NCBI GenBank assembly: GCA_030272155.1
Contig: CP126202.1
Coordinates: 248,001-312,000, forward strand
Origin: Tetradesmus obliquus
Taxonomy: Eukaryota > Chlorophyta > Chlorophyceae > Sphaeropleales > Scenedesmaceae
Reading direction: 5' to 3'
DNA length: 64,000 nucleotides
The stretch's first letter is position 1, and each line of letters opens with the position of its first letter. Shown piece by piece: positions 11,590 to 23,454 of the stretch. The notes under the pieces were generated by a model. It had not been told where the DNA came from. It saw only the letters and a list, made by a program, of their open reading frames with translations, and did not search any database. The position numbers and the translations under genes are program-made.

Positions 11590-12843
11590 TCAGAACATGG
11601 GCCGTGTCAGCGGCTTGGTGGCCATGCCGAGCCGTGCCTCCATCTGTGAGTGCAGCTCCACGGGCTGGTCCACGCTGTGCTCAGGCAGGCCCAGGTAGGA
11701 CTCAAACCCGAACGCATCCAGCTCCCCAGTGAGGCTCTCAAGGCCCAGCCTGCTACTGGGCAGGCCAGGCAGGCGCGTGAACTTGCCCAGGATCTGGCGC
11801 TCGATGGCCATGCGGGCGGGGAAGGCCAGGCCATACAGGTCCCGCAGCACCTGCGGGTTCATCACCAGCACCAGATTCATGATACCATTGCCATGAGGGT
11901 GGTGGTTGTTTGCTATGTTGAAGCAGCAAGCCTGCAAACCCCTGACAACCATCTAGCATAGTAACAGCAGCCAGGAAACCCCAGATGCAATGCGATGGCC
12001 ATGCGGACGAGGAAGGCGAGGCTGTACATGTCCCAACGCAGCACCCGCGGGTTCATCACCACCACCAGATTCATAATAACGAGTTGAGCTACAAGGGGGA
12101 GGGAATTTGCTAGAGCAGCAGACCTGCAGCAGGCCTGCAAACGCCTAACGCCCATCACCATCATGTTGCCATCTAGCATAGCTGTAGCAGCCAGCCCCCA
12201 AACCCCAGATGCTGAACCCCCAAATCAGAGGCAACGTGTACCTGGGGGTTGGCTGCAGGCACGCCGGGTGGGGCGGTGGCCTCCTGGATCAGCTGCACCG
12301 GGTGCCTCTGTGGTGGCATGTGTGATAGCAGCAGCGGTGAAACGTATGTGGGTTGGGGTGAGTGATGCGCGTGGAGCATGAGCAGTGCATGTGGTGTGAG
12401 CTGTAAAGTGTGAGCTGTTGCTGCGCTGTACCTGCTGATGGCCAGCATGATATAACAATGCAGTGATATGCACAGCGTGGAAATCAAACTGCTGATTAAG
12501 AGGATGGCTGGCTATGATGTACATCTCTGCTGCAGGAGGGGCTGCTGACAAGGTGAAGCAGCACTGCAAGCGGTTGCTGCACTCCCAGGGCATCATGGGC
12601 CCTGCTGAGCTTGGGCATGCATGTGCAGCCTTGCTGCGTGTGTTGGGTTTATGTCGTTAACTAAGCTTAAGATCACACACAGCCGGATGCTAGGTACGGT
12701 GCAGTGCCTCAAAGAAGGCATGCTGTTGCTCTACTGCTGTTGCAGCACTGTACCTGCAGGGCGTCCTCCTTGAGGCTGCACAGCCCATGCCTAAGGTTGT
12801 CGTGTGCTGCTGCTTGATATGGCAGGGTACAGCTTGGGTCCAT
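11590..12843 (-). CDS. UMP1: Proteasome maturation factor UMP1/POMP
   Basis: Three exons join in phase 0: 12754-12843 (ATG at 12843, 30 codons), 12242-12307 (22 codons) and 11590-11850 (86 codons plus stop), giving 138 residues, close to the usual ~140. Exon 1 holds the conserved HDNLRHGLCSLKEDALQ, exon 2 continues with RHPVQLIQEA, and exon 3 has LYGLAFPARMAIERQILGK, LPSSRLGLESLTG and FGFESYLG, all in the order seen in plant UMP1. UMP1 is the chaperone that joins half-proteasomes, checks beta-subunit maturation and becomes the first substrate of the new 20S particle. Donors are GTACAG and GTACAC. Partial copies of exon 3 lie on both sides of it (11063-11501 and 11986-12080). The model is complete; confidence is high. 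Confidence 0.93.
11986..12080 (-). pseudogene. Decayed copy of the UMP1 exon 3 start
   Basis: About 95 bp match the acceptor and first part of exon 3 (on the minus strand ATGAACCCGCGGGTGCTGCG) at roughly 85% identity, with extra bases that break the frame (MAIERQ becomes MAIALH). It sits inside intron 2, about 140 bp upstream of the real exon in gene orientation. Confidence 0.75.
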
Positions 12844-13846
12844 GGCTGCTACGCTGCGCTGCTGCTATGCTATGAACAGGGAAGGTGGTTCGTTCTGATG
12901 CAAAGCAGTGGGATGTGTATCGCACGGCTTGCTCCGACAGCGTTGCAAGTTTCGTTCAGCTTAACAATGTAAGAATCCACTGTTTGAAGTAGCGATCGAC
13001 GTGCGTTGTGCATATACGACATTTTCAGGTGAATGAGGTGAGAGGCAGGGTTTGCGTATTCGGAGTGTCCTCTCACTCACGAAAGCATCGATTATAACAG
13101 TAAGTTTGCTTATATTTACAGTATTGGCTAAAAGGCGAAGCCAGGACACATGCTTCACACAGCAGTACTGCCAACCTGTACTTGCCAGGCAAGAGCAAGC
13201 GCTCCGGTGGGACTGCACCATCCCGTGCTTCAAAACATTATGTTTATCGTGGTTCAAAGACACACTAGACAGCGCACTACCTTGCACTGAACAGCAAAGA
13301 CCCCAGCATGGCACCTGGCACAGCGCAACAAGCTGTGTCTGTGCCCAAGCCAGGTCACATGCCCCTAATACCTGCTGACCGCAAAGCAGCCAGATGCAGC
13401 AATACGAAACACAGCCATGCCAGTAGCAAATGCGTTTGAGCATCAATTTTCAACAGCACATGCATACGTGCCGGCACCATGTCACTGACTGGGCTGCGCA
13501 GGTGCAGCACAAAATTCCGTTGCTGCACACAGCCGAGCGCCTAGTGCATTGCATACCCGACTAGTGAAGCAGAATGCAACAATGCCAATGAAGATGTGCC
13601 TGCTTTCTCCGCGGCAAGGTATGTCTAGCACTACTTGTACACCACAATGCGGGCAGACTATGGCAAAACAAAGCAAATGCCACTTGCGCTGAAGTATCGA
13701 AAGGCCTGCCGTTGACATACACAACACCGCTGCCGTGACACATCAGCACCTGCGACACCACGCTGCACCACCAAACACGCCGCTTCTAAGTTTCATGGCC
13801 CCACAGTCGCGACGTGGCACATCAATAGCTGTGACACCTTTGCACG

Positions 13847-14373
13847 TCAAAGCCCGTGGTCAGCCCACATGCGCAGTGCCGCCCTGTGCAGTGCCATGTG
13901 CCGCTCAGCCAGCACTGCCAAGTCCTTTGCATAGCCGCCGCCCACGTAGCCCGCCACCGGCACGCTTGCCCCTAGGCAGGTGTCCAGCACCAGCAGCTCC
14001 CTGCGCATCAGCCCTGCAGCAGCAATAGAAGCAGCAACAGCGTATGTAGTTTTCAGCACAACTGCAACTCTAGAGGTGTCCAGCACCAGCAGCTCCCTGC
14101 GCATCAGCCCTGCAGCGGCAGCAGCAGCAACAGCAGGTGGAGCACTTTGAGTGCAGATCTGCATACCTCTAGAGGTATCACATGTGTGATTGAGAGCGCT
14201 GCGTCATAAACCGTGATGGGTGGATCGAGGCTGTGTCAGGTGTTGAGCACGGCCAGCATCATGCTGTGCGGCAGCATTAGTGGTTGTAGCTGACGCACCA
14301 ACTTGTCGCACATGTAACAACACCTTCAGCAGCTAGCTGCACAGTACACACAACACCAGCACCATCACCTTCT

Positions 14374-14426
<53 letters not shown>

Positions 14427-15710
14427 CCTCACCTGCGTCGCTGACTGCCAGCCGCCCCAGCTCATCGTCCACGTGGATGTCCACGCCAGCATCATACAGC
14501 ACCAGCTGTGGACGAAAGCTGCTCAGCACGCCAGGCAGCACCTGCACAACAAACAGCAATTGCAAGGATGCATTTGGCAGTAACATCAGCTTTGTCTGCA
14601 TGCCAGCATCGTACAGCACCAGCTGCGGCCTGAAGCTGCTCAGCACGCCAGGCAGCACCTGCACAGCATGGCACAGCACATGCGAAGATAAGATATCTTC
14701 GATGAATTCCAGCAGTATAAACAGCATTGCTTCCACGCCGCCATTTGCAGCACAAGCTGCCGCCAGAAGCTGCCAGCACGCCAGACAGCACCAGCACGGC
14801 ATGCACACACACAATGACACTGCGTTCAGACTCAGCACCACGCCAGCCACATGCAGAAGCTGCTGAACGCAGTACCTTCCATCCTAGAGCATAGACCTTT
14901 TTTACGCGCACAGCAGTCCATGCTTACATGTAGAATGTAAACTCTCCGTCAACCAGCACCATCATAACAACAATTCTTGCTCCGACGTGCCAGCAGCAGC
15001 AGGTTGTCACAGCAAACATACTCTGCACACACCTCAGCCACTGCCGCCAGGTAGGCATCGTCCTGCAGCTCGCCACGCGGACTGTAAGCATCAACCAAGA
15101 ACTTCAGCAGCAGCAACAACTGCTGTAGCAAACGTTGCATGCACCTCAGCTACTGCTGCCAGGCATACCTCGTCCTACAGCCATCCAGCAGCGCCACGTC
15201 TACTGTACTTCACAGCATCACATGGCATGCAAAGCATCCACACACACAGCATGCTGTGGGATCAGGAGACACACCTCAGCCGCTGCCGCCAGGTACGCCT
15301 CGTCCTGCAGCCCGTCATGCAGCAACACTTCAACTGCACTTCCTGACAACACACGCACAGACCACCATGCGCAGAGCATGCATTGCATCAAAGAAAACAC
15401 ACCTCAGCCACTGCCGCCAGATAGGCATCATCCTGCAGCCCGTCAGGCAGAGGCACGTCAAGGCTGCTGGTCTGCTTGCGGGCCGGGAAGTTGGAGGCGG
15501 CGTGCACGGAGAGCGTGAAGATGCCGGGACTGTTGGCGCACATGGCGGCAGTGCCATCACCCTGCAGCAGCAGCAGTAGCAGCAGCATCAGCAGCAGCAA
15601 CAGCAGCAACAAAGCAGGAGCAGGGAAGGCGGCGTGCACAGAGAGAGTGAAGATGCCGGGGCTGTTGGCGCACATGGGGGCAGTGCCATCACCCTGCAGC
15701 AGCAATGGCC

Positions 15711-15746
<36 letters not shown>

Positions 15747-17780
15747 CCCATGTCACCATGCATACTGCTGTTCAAGCATCTTGTCCCACATCCTATCGAC
15801 ACAGCCTCTCACATGGTGCACCTCCAGGTCCAGGATCGGCACCAACACATTACGCGCACCACAGCCTGAGGCTCACTTGCTATGGGTTACAGGACATAGC
15901 ATCTCACGCACCTGATGCAACACCAGGTCCAGTGTCAAGCACAACAAAGCGGCCACGCTTGGATAGCAGAAGCAGCACCGTATGTTACCCCGCGAGCAAA
16001 ACAAACTGTCCATAACACAGCATCACCCTGCGTCATCTCTCATCTCTCTCACCTGGTGCACGTCCAGGTCAAGGATCAGCACCCGCTGCAGCCCCCCATG
16101 CCACCGTGCATACTGCTGTTCAAGCAACTTGTCCCACATCGCATTGACACAGCCTCTCACCTGGTGCACGTCCAGGTCAAGGATCAGCACCCGCTGCAGC
16201 CCCCCATGCGCCAGCAGCCAGTGCGCGCTGTACGCCAGGTCATTCAAAATGCAGAAGCCGCTGCCGGCATCAGCAAACGCATGGTGCGTGCCGCCTGCAG
16301 TGCTGACAGCTAGGCCGTGCTGTAGCGCCAGCTGCGCTGTCAGCAGCGTGCCTGCCACTTCGGATTTTGTGCGGTCTACCAGTGTGGGTGTGCGGGTGAC
16401 GGCACCAAAGCCGATCCTGCAGGGAGAAAAAGATTGGTATGCGGCACAGTGTGGAGGGTGGAGTCAAGGCAACGTGATGCAGTCAGCAGTTTCACATCAG
16501 GAGTCCTGCCTTGTGAGGGTGCTGGCCGCGGTGCTGACTGCGTGCCTGCCACTTCGAATTTTGTGCGGTCTACCAGCGTGGGTGTGCGGGTGACGGCACC
16601 AAAGCCGATCCTGCACGGGGTGAGGGGTTGACGTGTGGGAAATAGCAGGGCATAAGGCGTGACACGGTCAGCGGTGTAAGCTGTGCGCATGCCAAATACG
16701 TCTTTGGGCGGTTGATGAGGGCTGGGGTGCGCGTTGCGCCACCAAAGCCGATCTTACAGGGAATAAGGGGGTGCGCCGCGAGCAACGGCAGGTTACAATA
16801 AGTGACGCGGGACAGTGCTGTCAGCTGCGGTTAACATGCAAGGTTGAAACGTGATGTGTACAAGCTGCTAACAAGGTTCCACACCATGGCAATGAGTCAA
16901 CATGGTTGCTGGCATTGCCTGATGCTCCTGCTGGCTCACTTGCTGGCGCACTCGCAAGCTGCAGTTAAAGAAGCCTGCCAGGTACCCGGGGCAGTGCACC
17001 ATGGGACTGCAGTATGCTGAGTCAGAATGACTGCTGGCATCAGTTGTTCACCTGCGCACTCTCTGGTCATCCAGCGTACAACTTGAGAAGGCTGCCAGGT
17101 ACTCGGGGCAGTGCACCAGTGCCAGCTCCTCATCAGTTGGTAGGCTGGGCGGCACATGCACCTGAAAAACAGCAACAACAACAACAACAACAAGGTAAAC
17201 CATGGCAAAGGCAAGCGCGCGTGTGGTGTTGGGATTGTTGTTGTGATGCAGCTCAGCTGTCATCGTGAGCTCAGGCTGATGGGCAAGAGCGGATTAAAGC
17301 CATACACCAAGCACTTCCATGAAGTGCAGCGTCACCCTGTAGGCATGAGTTGCTGCTGGCTGGCAGCACAGTAAACTGTCAGTGTTTAAGTGCTGCAACT
17401 GTTGTTGCAATGCAGCCAGCCTAGTGGGTGACCCCCTTGACGTTTACCACATCATCTGCCACATCAGCAGCGCACCTGGCTGGGCAGGATGAGCCGCTGG
17501 GCCAGCAGGCGCTCGTGGATCACACGGAACACCTGCGCGTGGGGAAAAAGGGATTACAACCGTGGGCCAAAGCAGCTGCACCACAGCATTGTTGAGACAC
17601 TATTAGCCTAGTCAGATACATCATTTGCCGACCACTTCCCTTGCATGTTTACATGCAAGTTGCAATCACTTGGTGAGCTAGCCAGCAATACAGCAGCACC
17701 TGCATTGGGAAGCGGTGCCCTGGCGGCAGCTGCGGCGCGCTATACAGCGGGTGGTGCACCACTGGCAGCGGCGGGATGGC

Positions 17781-17811
<31 letters not shown>

Positions 17812-17900
17812 AAGGTGCGGCAGCGCGGTGTCGCCCTTGGGGTTGCTGCTGTAGCTGCCATGTGGCGCAGGCAGCTGCGCCTGAGGCTGCTGAGCAGCAT
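13847..17900 (-). CDS. HDA2: Class IV histone deacetylase (HDAC11/HDA2-like)
   Basis: Seven exons join in phase: 17700-17900, 17476-17532, 17052-17161, 16161-16416, 15403-15561, 14433-14541, 13847-14013, for 352 residues (HDAC11 is about the same size). Conserved blocks run in order: HHPLYSAPQLPPGHRFPM; PEYLAAF; GTLLTAQLAL; the paired catalytic histidines in TAGGTHHAFAD; zinc ligands in LDLDVHQGDGTA (split by an intron after HQ) and DAGVDIHVDD; and the transition-state tyrosine in GGGYAKD. All catalytic residues are present. The enzyme removes acyl groups from lysines, with fatty-acyl groups preferred in animal HDAC11. The first ~40 residues are Arg/Ser/Ala-rich (MLLSSLRRS, then a Ser run) and resemble an organelle transit peptide. 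Every exon except the first two has at least one truncated copy in a neighbouring intron. Confidence 0.93.
14076..14115 (-). pseudogene. Copy of HDAC exon 7 start
   Basis: Acceptor plus codons for LMRRELLVLDT are repeated about 96 bp upstream (gene sense) of the true exon 7 and then diverge. Confidence 0.75.
14601..14795 (-). pseudogene. Two copies of HDAC exon 6 start
   Basis: 14601-14661 repeats the acceptor and the first ~60 nt of exon 6 (LPGVLSSFRPQLVLYDAG region), and 14755-14795 is a more decayed copy. Both lie upstream of the real exon 14433-14541 in gene sense. Confidence 0.75.
15028..15320 (-). pseudogene. Three copies of HDAC exon 5 end with donor
   Basis: 15270-15320, 15143-15180 and 15028-15075 repeat the last ~40 nt of exon 5 (LQDDAYLAAVAE) with its GTGTGT-type donor. 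They lie downstream of exon 5 in gene sense at spacings of roughly 110-135 bp and are progressively diverged. Confidence 0.75.
15625..15693 (-). pseudogene. Copy of HDAC exon 5 start
   Basis: The acceptor CTGCAG and the first ~60 nt of exon 5 (GDGTA, SPGIFTLSVHAA) are repeated ~132 bp upstream in gene sense with one changed codon (A to P), then run into CTG repeats. Confidence 0.8.
15803..16105 (-). pseudogene. Two copies of HDAC exon 4 end with donor
   Basis: 16043-16105 repeats the GLQRVLILDLDVHQ end of exon 4 and its GTGAGA donor almost exactly, and 15803-15843 is an older copy. Flanking intron sequence is copied too (GTGCATACTGCTGTTCAAGC near 15765 and 16110), so each unit carries exon end, donor and intron start. 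Confidence 0.8.
16553..16758 (-). pseudogene. Two copies of HDAC exon 4 start
   Basis: 16553-16616 and 16697-16758 repeat the acceptor and codons for IGFGAVTRTPTLVDRTKFE that begin the true exon 4 (high end 16416). The nearer copy is nearly identical, though its acceptor CAG is changed to CGTGCAG; the farther one is ~80% similar with the acceptor kept. Confidence 0.8.
16960..17002 (-). pseudogene. Copy of an internal piece of HDAC exon 3
   Basis: The VHCPEYLAAF coding piece is repeated as VHCPGYLAGF about 120 bp downstream of exon 3 in gene sense. Confidence 0.65.
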
Positions 17901-18405
17901 GGTGGTGCTGTTGCTGCTGGTGCTGCGGCTGCTGGCTGCCTTGCTGAGGCTGCAGGTGGTGGTTGCATGTGTGGTGCGCAGGTGCTGGTGCTGCAGGCTG
18001 GCACAACAGGATGAATTGCAATTGCTGCTGGACTTTCCAGGGTCGGCAGGTGCTTGGACAGATCAAAAGAGAAAAACACGGAGCGTTTTCAGCTTCAGGT
18101 CGTCAAATCCTTGCGTGCTGAAGGCACAAATGTCATCTTTGGCCGAAACCCTACATGACAGTTACTTACGAACTGCATGTGCGCTCCTGGCCGGTCTAAT
18201 GTGGGCAATGCGGTCTAGTTATGGCAGCCAAGTACGTTCGTCCTGTGCGGCGTGGGGGAGACAGCTGCAATCAGGTCGAGGCCCAACGGCAGTCTTGCAT
18301 TGGCTCGTTCTGTGCCGTGCTGTACGCTTGAGTCGTTCCGAACAGTGATACCAAAGAGGTTCCATACAGAAGCGAGGGGCCAACGGAGGATCTGCGAGGG
18401 GTGCG

Positions 18406-19497
18406 ATGGCCAACATACAGGCCAGTGATGTAGCTAAAGCCGTTCGAGCGGTGCTGCAAAAGCATGATGGCGAGGCTCAAAAGCTTAGCAAGGTGCGACA
18501 CTGGCATGCAGGGGCAGTGCACAGTAATTGGAGTAGTACTCTCCTGGCAGCAGCTCACTTGACTGCTGCTTCGACTGCTGCTTCGACTGCTGCTTCCTTC
18601 ACGGCTGCAGGTGCAGGGCAAGGTGTTGAAAAAGCTTTCGAAGAAGCACGGGGACGGTCTGGATGAGGCACACGTGGGCGAGCTGCTACAGCAGCTGCTG
18701 GCGAACAGCAGGCGCGCCTTGCAGGAAACACAGCAGCAGCAGCAGCTGCAGCAGCAGCAGCAGCCTGTATTGCAGCTCTGCAGAGAAGGTCATGATGCAT
18801 TCAACGTTGTTCAGGAGAGCCTGAACAGCCGCAAAGCCCTGAGCCTACGAGCACACACTCAGCATGCAGCAGCGCTGCTGATTGCCGCAGCAGTCAGGCA
18901 TCAGCACCTTGTGCAGGCACCGCTGCCACAACAAACTAGCCATGACAGCTCACACAAGGCTGCAGTGGGCCCGTTGGCTCCTGCTCTGCCAGCCCCTCAT
19001 GTTTTGTTGTGTGCTGCTTAATGCTGTGCCTGCAGGGAGTTCCATTTTGACGGCAGGAAGATCTCACTGCAGCAGCCAGCAGCAGCACCAGTGCCTCCAG
19101 CAGCAGCAGCAGCACCACCAGCAGCTGCAGCTCTTGATGCATTGGCAGACGCCGCAGCTGCAGCGGCAGCTTCAGAGCCAGAGCAGCGGAAAGACAAGCA
19201 CAAGCACAAAAGGGCAGCAGCAGCAGCAGCGGCAGCCGAAGCTTCACAACCAGAGCAGCAGCACAAGAACAAGCAAACGCACAGAAAAGCTGCAGCCCCA
19301 GCAGCAGCAGCAGCAGCAGCAGCACCGCCACCATCAGTGCCAGCTGCGGCACCAGCAGGCGAAGCAGCTGCTGCAGCGGCAGCTTCACAACCACAGCAGC
19401 AGCAGAGAGACCAGCACAAGCGCAGAAGAGCAGCAGCTGCTGCTGCACCAGAAGCACCAGGCGAGCTGCCTGCTGCAGTTGCTGCTAATCCGCCACT

Positions 19498-19538
<41 letters not shown>

Positions 19539-22173
19539 CACTGCAAGCTGGCCAGCAGCAGCAGCATCAGCAGCAGCGGCATCAGAGTGCGTCGCAGCAG
19601 CTACTGGCCCAAGCCATGCAGCGCACCCAGCAGCAGCGTCTGCAGCAGCAGCAGCAGCAGCAGCAGCCTTTGGCGAGGCCTGGCACAGGCAGGCACACAG
19701 TGCTCACTCGGGATGCAGTGCCACCGGCAGCAGCAGCAGCAGGTGAAGCTGGCGGTGCTGCTGCTGCACGCAGGGCTGGTGGTACTAGCAGCAGCGGCAG
19801 CGGTGGTGGTGGCGGTGGTGCTGCTGTAGAGAGGTAAGCATGCCTGCCTTGTTCAGACCCACAGCAGCATCAGTAGCAGCAGTAGCAGTAGCAGTTGCAG
19901 CAGCAGTTGCGGACCATCGGTGGAGGTGCTCATGCCAGCTGCAGTTAGGCCACTTTTTGTCTGCATTGCTGCCCAAGGAAAGCTGACTGCACGTCTGACT
20001 TGGTCCTGCTGCTGCTTCTGCTTCTGCTGTTGCAGCAGCTCCTGGCGCGCCGACTACAACCGCACCGATGTGAAGCACGGCCGCTTTGATGACGCTGAGC
20101 GTGCTGCAATCACAGCAGCCATCCGGGAGTATGCGGAGGAGCGCGGCCTGCCGTACGGCCTGGGTGAGTTGCACGCAATTCAGGTTGAGGTTTAGCAGGC
20201 GGCAAAGGTTGAGGTTTAGCAGGCGGCAAAGGTTGAGGTTTAGCAGGCAGCAGTTCAGGTTCGAGAGCCGCCCAGGAGTATGCGGAGGAACGCGGCCTGC
20301 CGTACGGCCTGGGTGAGTCGCACATTGTTTTATGTAGTAGGTGCCTGCGGGTCGGCACGGGGTACAAAGACACCTCAGGTTTAGCAGGAGCCTGAAGTCG
20401 TGCGTGCACTGCAGTTGCAGCTGCATAGCTTGCTGATGTTAGGGTGGCAGCTTGGTTGTTGGTACGGTTTGTTCTGGTGGCAAGCAAGCATTTGGGGCAC
20501 AGCGGGAACGCAGCAGCCATCCAGGAGTATGCGGAGGAGCGTGGCCTGCCGTACGGCCTGGGTGAGTTGCACGCAATTTAGGTTGAGGTTTAGCAGGCGG
20601 CAAAGGTTGAGGTTTAGCAGGCGGCAAAGGTTGAGGTTTAGCAGGCAGCAGTTCAGGTTCGAGAGCCGCCCAGGAGTATGCGGAGGAACGCGGCCTGCCG
20701 TACGGCCTGGGTGAGTCGCACATTGTTTTATGTAGTAGGTGCCTGCGGGTCGGCACGGGGTACAAAGACACCTCAGGTTTAGCAGGAGCCTGAAGTCGTG
20801 CGTGCACTGCAGTTGCAGCTGCATAGCTTGCTGATGTTAGGGTGGCAGCTTGGTTGTTGGTACGGTTTGTTCTGGTGGCAAGCAAGCATTTGGGGCACAG
20901 CGGGAACGCAGCAGCCATCCAGGAGTATGCGGAGGAGCGTGGCCTGCCGTACGGCCTGGGTGAGTTGCACGCAATTTAGGTTGAGGTTAAGCAGGCAAAG
21001 GTTGAGGTTTGGCGGGCGGGTTTCAGGTTCAACAGCGATCAACAGGTATGCAAGGCAGTGCGGCTTGCCATACGGCCTTGGTGACTTAGGCACGGTTCAG
21101 GTTGAGGTTTAGCAGGCAGGCAAGGTGATTGCAGCAGTTCAGGTTTGACAGCCATCCATGAGTATGCGGATGAGCGCGGCCTGCCATATGGCCTGGATGA
21201 GCCAAGGTTTACATGTGTTTGGAGTTTAGCATGCACTTCAGGTTTAGCAAGCGCTGCAGGTTAAGCAGGCGCCTTCAACTTCCTATACCTGCATGTTACC
21301 ACGCTGGGCGTGGTCGTGGCATCTGGTCTGGCGGTGTTGGGGCAGTGCCGATGCTGCAAGTGTGCCTACATGGGAGGGGCAGCGTGCGTGTGCTGCACAG
21401 GGCGGCAGCTGCGTGCGGCAACACAACCAGCACCTCATGAGTTTTGCTCACACGCACACCATGTGAACGTCTTGTTCACTTGCTTTACTTCATCTCAACT
21501 GCCGCCACACAGGCGAGTGCGACTGGCTGGTGGAGCGCGCTACGACTGGCCACAAGCGCGGCGCCATCACCGCCATCTCCGCACATGCTGCTTGCGCCCG
21601 CATGCTGCTCAAATGTGCCCTCATGCGCCCGCATGCTGCTCAAATGTGCCCTCATCATTGCAATCGCCTGCAGGTGAGTGCGACTGGCTGGTGGAGCGTG
21701 CCGCTACTGGCCACAAGCGCGGCGCCATCACCGCTATCGCGGCAGCGCTGCCGCAGCGTACGCGCAAGGCGGTGTGGCAGTTTGTACGCGGCAACTACAC
21801 ACCCACGGAGGTGCAGGTGGGCGCTGCTGCTGCTGCTGCTGCTGCTGAGGGCGGTGGGATGCGAGCAATGAAATGCGATCCTATGCATAGCGCTGCAGCC
21901 TATGTGCATAGCGTTGCAGCTCATGATGATGCAAGCAGGCATTGCGACAGCTGAGCTGAGCCTGGCCTTGGCCAGTGTCACTTGCTGAGGTGGAAATTCT
22001 GCTGCTGGATGGTCTCTGCTGTGCTATCTCCTGTTGTGGTTGCTGCTGTTGCTGCCTCTGCTGCCTCCTGTCACACAGCTCAAGCAGCAGAAGTCACACA
22101 GCCAACAGAGGTGCAGGCCAGGCAAGCATGGCGTAGGATTGCAGTGCTGAACGCACGGCTGAGCTGCTGCCAG

Positions 22174-22209
<36 letters not shown>

Positions 22210-23407
22210 AGGGCAAGTGGTCTGCCACTGAAGATGCGTGGCTGCTGGACTTGTGCCAAGAGCTGCGCCCCCAGTGGAAGGAGATCTGACACACTGCAAG
22301 TCCTCTTGCTGATGCTGATGCTGCTTCTTTGATTGTTGTACAGGGCAAGTGGTCTGCCACTGAAGATGCCAGGCTGCTTGCTTTGTACAACGAGCTGGGG
22401 CCCAAGTGGAAGGAGATCGGCAGCAGGCTGGGGCGGCTGGACAGGGCGGCAAGGGACAGGGCACGAGATCTGAACTATGGGCAGCCCCTCAACACAGGTG
22501 CGGCGCTTTCTTCTGTTGAATTTCTGTTGATTTTGGCTCGGCGCAGAAGGAAGTTGGCAGCAGGCTGGGGCGGCTGGACAGGGCGGCGCGCGACAGAGCG
22601 CGGGATTGGAACTACGGCCAGCCCCTCAACACAGGTGCGGCGCTTTCTTGTGTTGAGTTTGTGTTTATTTTGGCTGGCGCAGATGGAAGTTGGCAGCAGG
22701 CTGGGGCGGCTGGACAGGGCGGCGCGCGACAGAGCGCGGGATTGGAACTACGGCCAGCCCCTCAACACAGGTGCGGCGCTTTCTTGTGTTGAGTTTGTGT
22801 TTATTTTGGCTGGCGCAGATGGAAGTTGGCAGCAGGCTGGGGCGGCTGGACAGGGCGGCGCGCGACAGAGCGCGGGATTGAAACTACGGCCAGCCCCTCA
22901 ACACAGGTGCGGCGCTTTCTTGTGTTGAGTTTGTTTTTATTTTGGCTGGCGCAGATGGAAGTTGGCAGCAGGCTGGGGCGGCTGGACAGGGCGGCGCGCG
23001 ACAGAGCGCGGGATTGGAACTACGGCCAGCCCCTCAACACAGGTGCGGCGCTTTCTTGTGTTGAGTTTGTTTTTGTTTTGGCTGGCGCAGATGGAAGTTG
23101 GCAGCAGGCTGGGGCGGCTGGACAGGGCGGCGCGGGACAGGGCACGAAGTCTGAATTTATGACCTACCCCTGATCACAGGTGCGGCACGGCACGCAGCAC
23201 ACCATAGACAATTGACTGCTTGGCCAACTTGTGCAACCTCAAGTATGCGCGCTGGGACACATGTGCAATCGTTCTATCTGTTTGACTTTGGCCTTGGCTG
23301 CTGCTGCTGCTGCGGCTGCTGCCGCCACTGCAGCAGGCAAGTGGAATGATGATGAGGTTGACCTGCTGCAGAGCCTGGTGGACAGCTGCAACACTGCATC
23401 ATCTAAG

Positions 23408-23454
<47 letters not shown>

